DNA from: Candidatus Nealsoniibacteriota bacterium
GTDB lineage: Bacteria; Patescibacteriota; Minisyncoccia; Minisyncoccales; CSSED10-335
Direction: 5' to 3'
NCBI GenBank assembly: GCA_003557585.1
Contig: PWOE01000081.1
Coordinates: forward strand, 1-5,576
Length of the DNA stretch: 5,576 nt
How positions within the stretch are numbered: position 1 is the stretch's first letter; the number at the start of each line of letters is the position of its first letter. Positions 3,418 through 5,576 of the stretch are shown here, in pieces. The notes under the pieces are model-generated. The model saw only the letters and a list, made by a program, of their open reading frames with translations. It did not search any database and had not been told where the DNA came from. Made by a program: the position numbers and the translations under genes.

Positions 3418-5576
3418 ATGCTCGACTATTATAATTTAATAATCCCAATATTAGCTTTTCTTGCTTTAGCACTGATTGTGCTTTTTTTCATTCTTAGAAA
3501 GAGAAGAAAGAGCCACCTGGAAAGAAGTCTTGATCTTTCCCTCTATCTTGTGAAGTTGCCGAGATACGAGAATATGGAAGATGCCCAGAAAGACAATCAA
3601 AACAAGATGATTTCCAGGATGGAGCAATTCTATTCTAATTTTTTAAATTTAGGTAAAGATGAAGGCTTTTTAAAAAGATTTTTTTATGGTTCATCTCGTG
3701 TTGTCTTTGAGGTCGCTTCAGAGATTGGCTACGGAGACATCTCTTTTTATGTAGCTATTCCATCTGATTATGAAAATTCAATCAATAAGTATATTCAAGG
3801 AGTATATTCTGGTGAAATAATTCAGAAGATTTCAGGAGATTATACTATCTTTGAGCCTGGCGGTGAAGTCTGTGCATCTTATCTTAAATTAGAGAAAAGC
3901 TTTTTTTTACCGATTAACACCTATGAAGAGCTAGGAAAAGACCCCTTAGAGCCGATAGTTAATTCAGTTAGCAAAATTAATCCAGAGGAAGGAGCAGCAG
4001 TACAAGTTATTATTAAGCCGCTATCTTTCAGTCTCAGAGAAAAAGGAGAGAAGTTATTATACAAGATAGTTGACGAAGGCAAGAGCTTTACAGAGGCGAT
4101 ATCTCAAATTCAGGCGAAGCCTTTGTCTAAATTATTCAAAGGAATAGGAGAAGCTCTTTCTCCTAAAAAAGAGGATAAAGAAGGCCAAAGACCTCAGAAG
4201 AGATCTGATGTTGACGATGCAACAGTGGAGATGGTTAGGTCAAAAATCAAGAAACCTGGCTTTGAGACCAACATTAGACTGATTGGTGTTGCCAAAGAGA
4301 AGACAAGAGCCCAAGAGATATTAAGAAACTTAGAAGGAAGTTTTTCTCAATTCACTTCAGGTATTAATGGCTTTAAGGTTAAGAGGGTTAAGAAGAAGAG
4401 GCACCTCAAGAGAACGATTTACGACTTTAGCTTCAGGAATTTCAGAGACAAAGAAGCGTCTGTTCTTAATAGTGGCGAGCTAACAAGCGTCTATCACTTT
4501 CCCTTATCTCATATAGAGAGTCCATATATCAAGTGGGTAAAAACGAAAGAAGCCGCACCACCATCAGAATTGCCAGATTCAGGTAATCTTTCGCTAGGAG
4601 AAGCAGTTTACCGAGGAGACAAGAAGAAAGTCTATATCGCTTCTCGTAAAGATAGAAGAAGGCATTTCTACATTATCGGTCAGACAGGTACAGGTAAAAC
4701 AACTCTTCTTCGTGAAATGATTCGTCAGGATATAGAGAATGGGGAGGGAGTTGGAGTGATTGATCCCCATGGTGACTTGATAGAAGATACTTTAGCAAAC
4801 ATTCCCAAGGAAAGGATAGATGATGTCGTCTTGTTTGAGCCCTTTGATAGAAATCATCCCTGCGGTCTCAATATGTTGGAGTGGGAGACGAACGAACAAA
4901 GAGACTTTGCTATATCAGAGATGATTATGATATTTTCTAGTCTTTTCCCAGCAGAATTTATAGGTCCAATGTTTGAGCACTATATGAGAAATGCGATGGC
5001 AGCGATTATGGCAGACAAGAATGATCCAGGGACATTGGTTGAAATTCCTCGTATATTTACAGACGAGAATTTCATGGAAGAGAGATTAAAAAAAGTATCT
5101 GATCCAGTGGTTAGGAATTTCTGGCTCAAAGAATGGCGACAGACGACTGGACAGACAAGATCAGACTTGATGGGTTATGTTGTTTCCAAGATTGGTCGCT
5201 TTGTGGCTGATGAGATGATGAGAAATATTATCGGTCAACCAAGGTCAGGATTTAATCTTGAGAAAGTAATGGATGAGAAGAAGATCTTTCTAGCAAATCT
5301 ATCCAAGGGGTTAACAGGAGAGATTAATAGCTCGCTCTTGGGATTGGTCTTGGTATCCAAGATGCAGATAGCTGCTCTAAGGAGAGCTAGAATTTCTGAA
5401 GATGAGAGAAGAGACTTTTATCTCTATGTTGATGAGTTTCAGAACTTTACCACAAACAGCGTTGCTACAATTCTTTCTGAGGCGAGAAAGTATAGACTTA
5501 ATTTGATTCTAGCACATCAGCATATGCCGCAATTAAAAGAAGAGATAAAAGATGCTGTTATTGGTAATGTTGGCAC
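3418..5576 (+). CDS. Membrane-anchored VirD4/TraG-like DNA-translocation ATPase (3' end outside window)
   Basis: The reading frame is open for 719 codons to the right edge. Residues 7-26 are one hydrophobic helix followed by RKRRK (27-31), a membrane anchor with the bulk of the protein in the cytoplasm. Residues about 80-330 form an uncharacterised region with FYVAIP (110-115), DPLEPIVNSVSKINPEEGAA (175-194) and a second alpha/beta stretch starting TNIRLIGVA (284-292). The ATPase domain has Walker A GQTGTGKT (421-428), DPHGDL (449-454), GPMFEHYMRNA (516-526), SKIGRF (590-595), LANLSKG (625-631), Walker B YLYVDEF (668-674, with D672 and E673) and AHQHMPQL (699-706), the sensor-like motif corresponding to the SQ..QL of VirD4. 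These place it among the VirD4/TraG coupling proteins and HerA-like ATPases that move DNA or nucleoprotein through a membrane channel. No relaxase or other type IV secretion gene is visible, so conjugation, DNA uptake and DNA segregation all remain possible. About 100 or more residues are probably missing at the C-terminus. Confidence 0.92.
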   Translation, partial: MLDYYNLIIPILAFLALALIVLFFILRKRRKSHLERSLDLSLYLVKLPRYENMEDAQKDNQNKMISRMEQFYSNFLNLGKDEGFLKRFFYGSSRVVFEVASEIGYGDISFYVAIPSDYENSINKYIQGVYSGEIIQKISGDYTIFEPGGEVCASYLKLEKSFFLPINTYEELGKDPLEPIVNSVSKINPEEGAAVQVIIKPLSFSLREKGEKLLYKIVDEGKSFTEAISQIQAKPLSKLFKGIGEALSPKKEDKEGQRPQKRSDVDDATVEMVRSKIKKPGFETNIRLIGVAKEKTRAQEILRNLEGSFSQFTSGINGFKVKRVKKKRHLKRTIYDFSFRNFRDKEASVLNSGELTSVYHFPLSHIESPYIKWVKTKEAAPPSELPDSGNLSLGEAVYRGDKKKVYIASRKDRRRHFYIIGQTGTGKTTLLREMIRQDIENGEGVGVIDPHGDLIEDTLANIPKERIDDVVLFEPFDRNHPCGLNMLEWETNEQRDFAISEMIMIFSSLFPAEFIGPMFEHYMRNAMAAIMADKNDPGTLVEIPRIFTDENFMEERLKKVSDPVVRNFWLKEWRQTTGQTRSDLMGYVVSKIGRFVADEMMRNIIGQPRSGFNLEKVMDEKKIFLANLSKGLTGEINSSLLGLVLVSKMQIAALRRARISEDERRDFYLYVDEFQNFTTNSVATILSEARKYRLNLILAHQHMPQLKEEIKDAVIGNVG

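Noticed and set aside
1..5576. Recoding of TGA (as in Gracilibacteria or Absconditabacteria)
   Set aside because: All five stops seen are TAA or TAG, which hinted at recoding. However, no gene contains an in-frame TGA and glycine uses GGN codons, so there is no positive evidence.
1..5576. CRISPR array, tRNA or rRNA genes, insertion sequences
   Set aside because: No regularly spaced repeats, cloverleaf-like sequence, rRNA signature, terminal inverted repeats or transposase motifs were seen on either strand.

Overview
The window is AT-rich and reads almost entirely on the + strand. Its proteins are rich in Lys, Ile and Glu, and arginine is mostly AGA/AGG. Genes are packed tightly, with 1 to 3 bases between several of them, and strong Shine-Dalgarno sites are mostly missing. 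The gene set is a 4-thiouridine synthase without a rhodanese domain, a stand-alone FMN glutamate-synthase-like protein, a tiny DUF5679-type zinc ribbon, and a membrane-anchored VirD4/TraG-like ATPase preceded by a small acidic protein. This looks like a chromosomal segment of a Candidate Phyla Radiation (Patescibacteria) bacterium, probably in or near Parcubacteria. That placement is inferred from gene content and style; no phylogenetic marker was tested.

Region 1 (1-2706) is an apparent operon. It holds the C-terminal 108 residues of MnmA (tRNA 2-thiouridine at position 34), then ThiI (tRNA 4-thiouridine at position 8) 3 bases later, then 3 bases later a 399-residue FMN/Fe-S protein equivalent to the central synthase domain of glutamate synthase. 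The first two are tRNA thiolation enzymes that depend on a cysteine desulfurase, which is not seen here. The third has no glutaminase or ferredoxin partner in the window, so its reaction is open.

Region 2 (2707-3056) is the only real intergenic and regulatory stretch. It has a promoter-like element just after the operon, a roughly 95-base AT-rich leader with an 8-bp inverted repeat, a 52-residue zinc-ribbon gene (2841-2999), and a strong GC hairpin (3008-3038). An extended -10 promoter (3043-3051) follows at once, so close to the next ATG that its transcript should be leaderless.

Region 3 (3057-5576) is a two-gene unit. A 119-residue acidic, helical protein of unknown function is followed, one base after its stop, by a large ATPase. 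The ATPase has an N-terminal membrane anchor, a novel-looking middle region, and a complete set of VirD4/HerA-type motifs. It runs off the right edge of the window.
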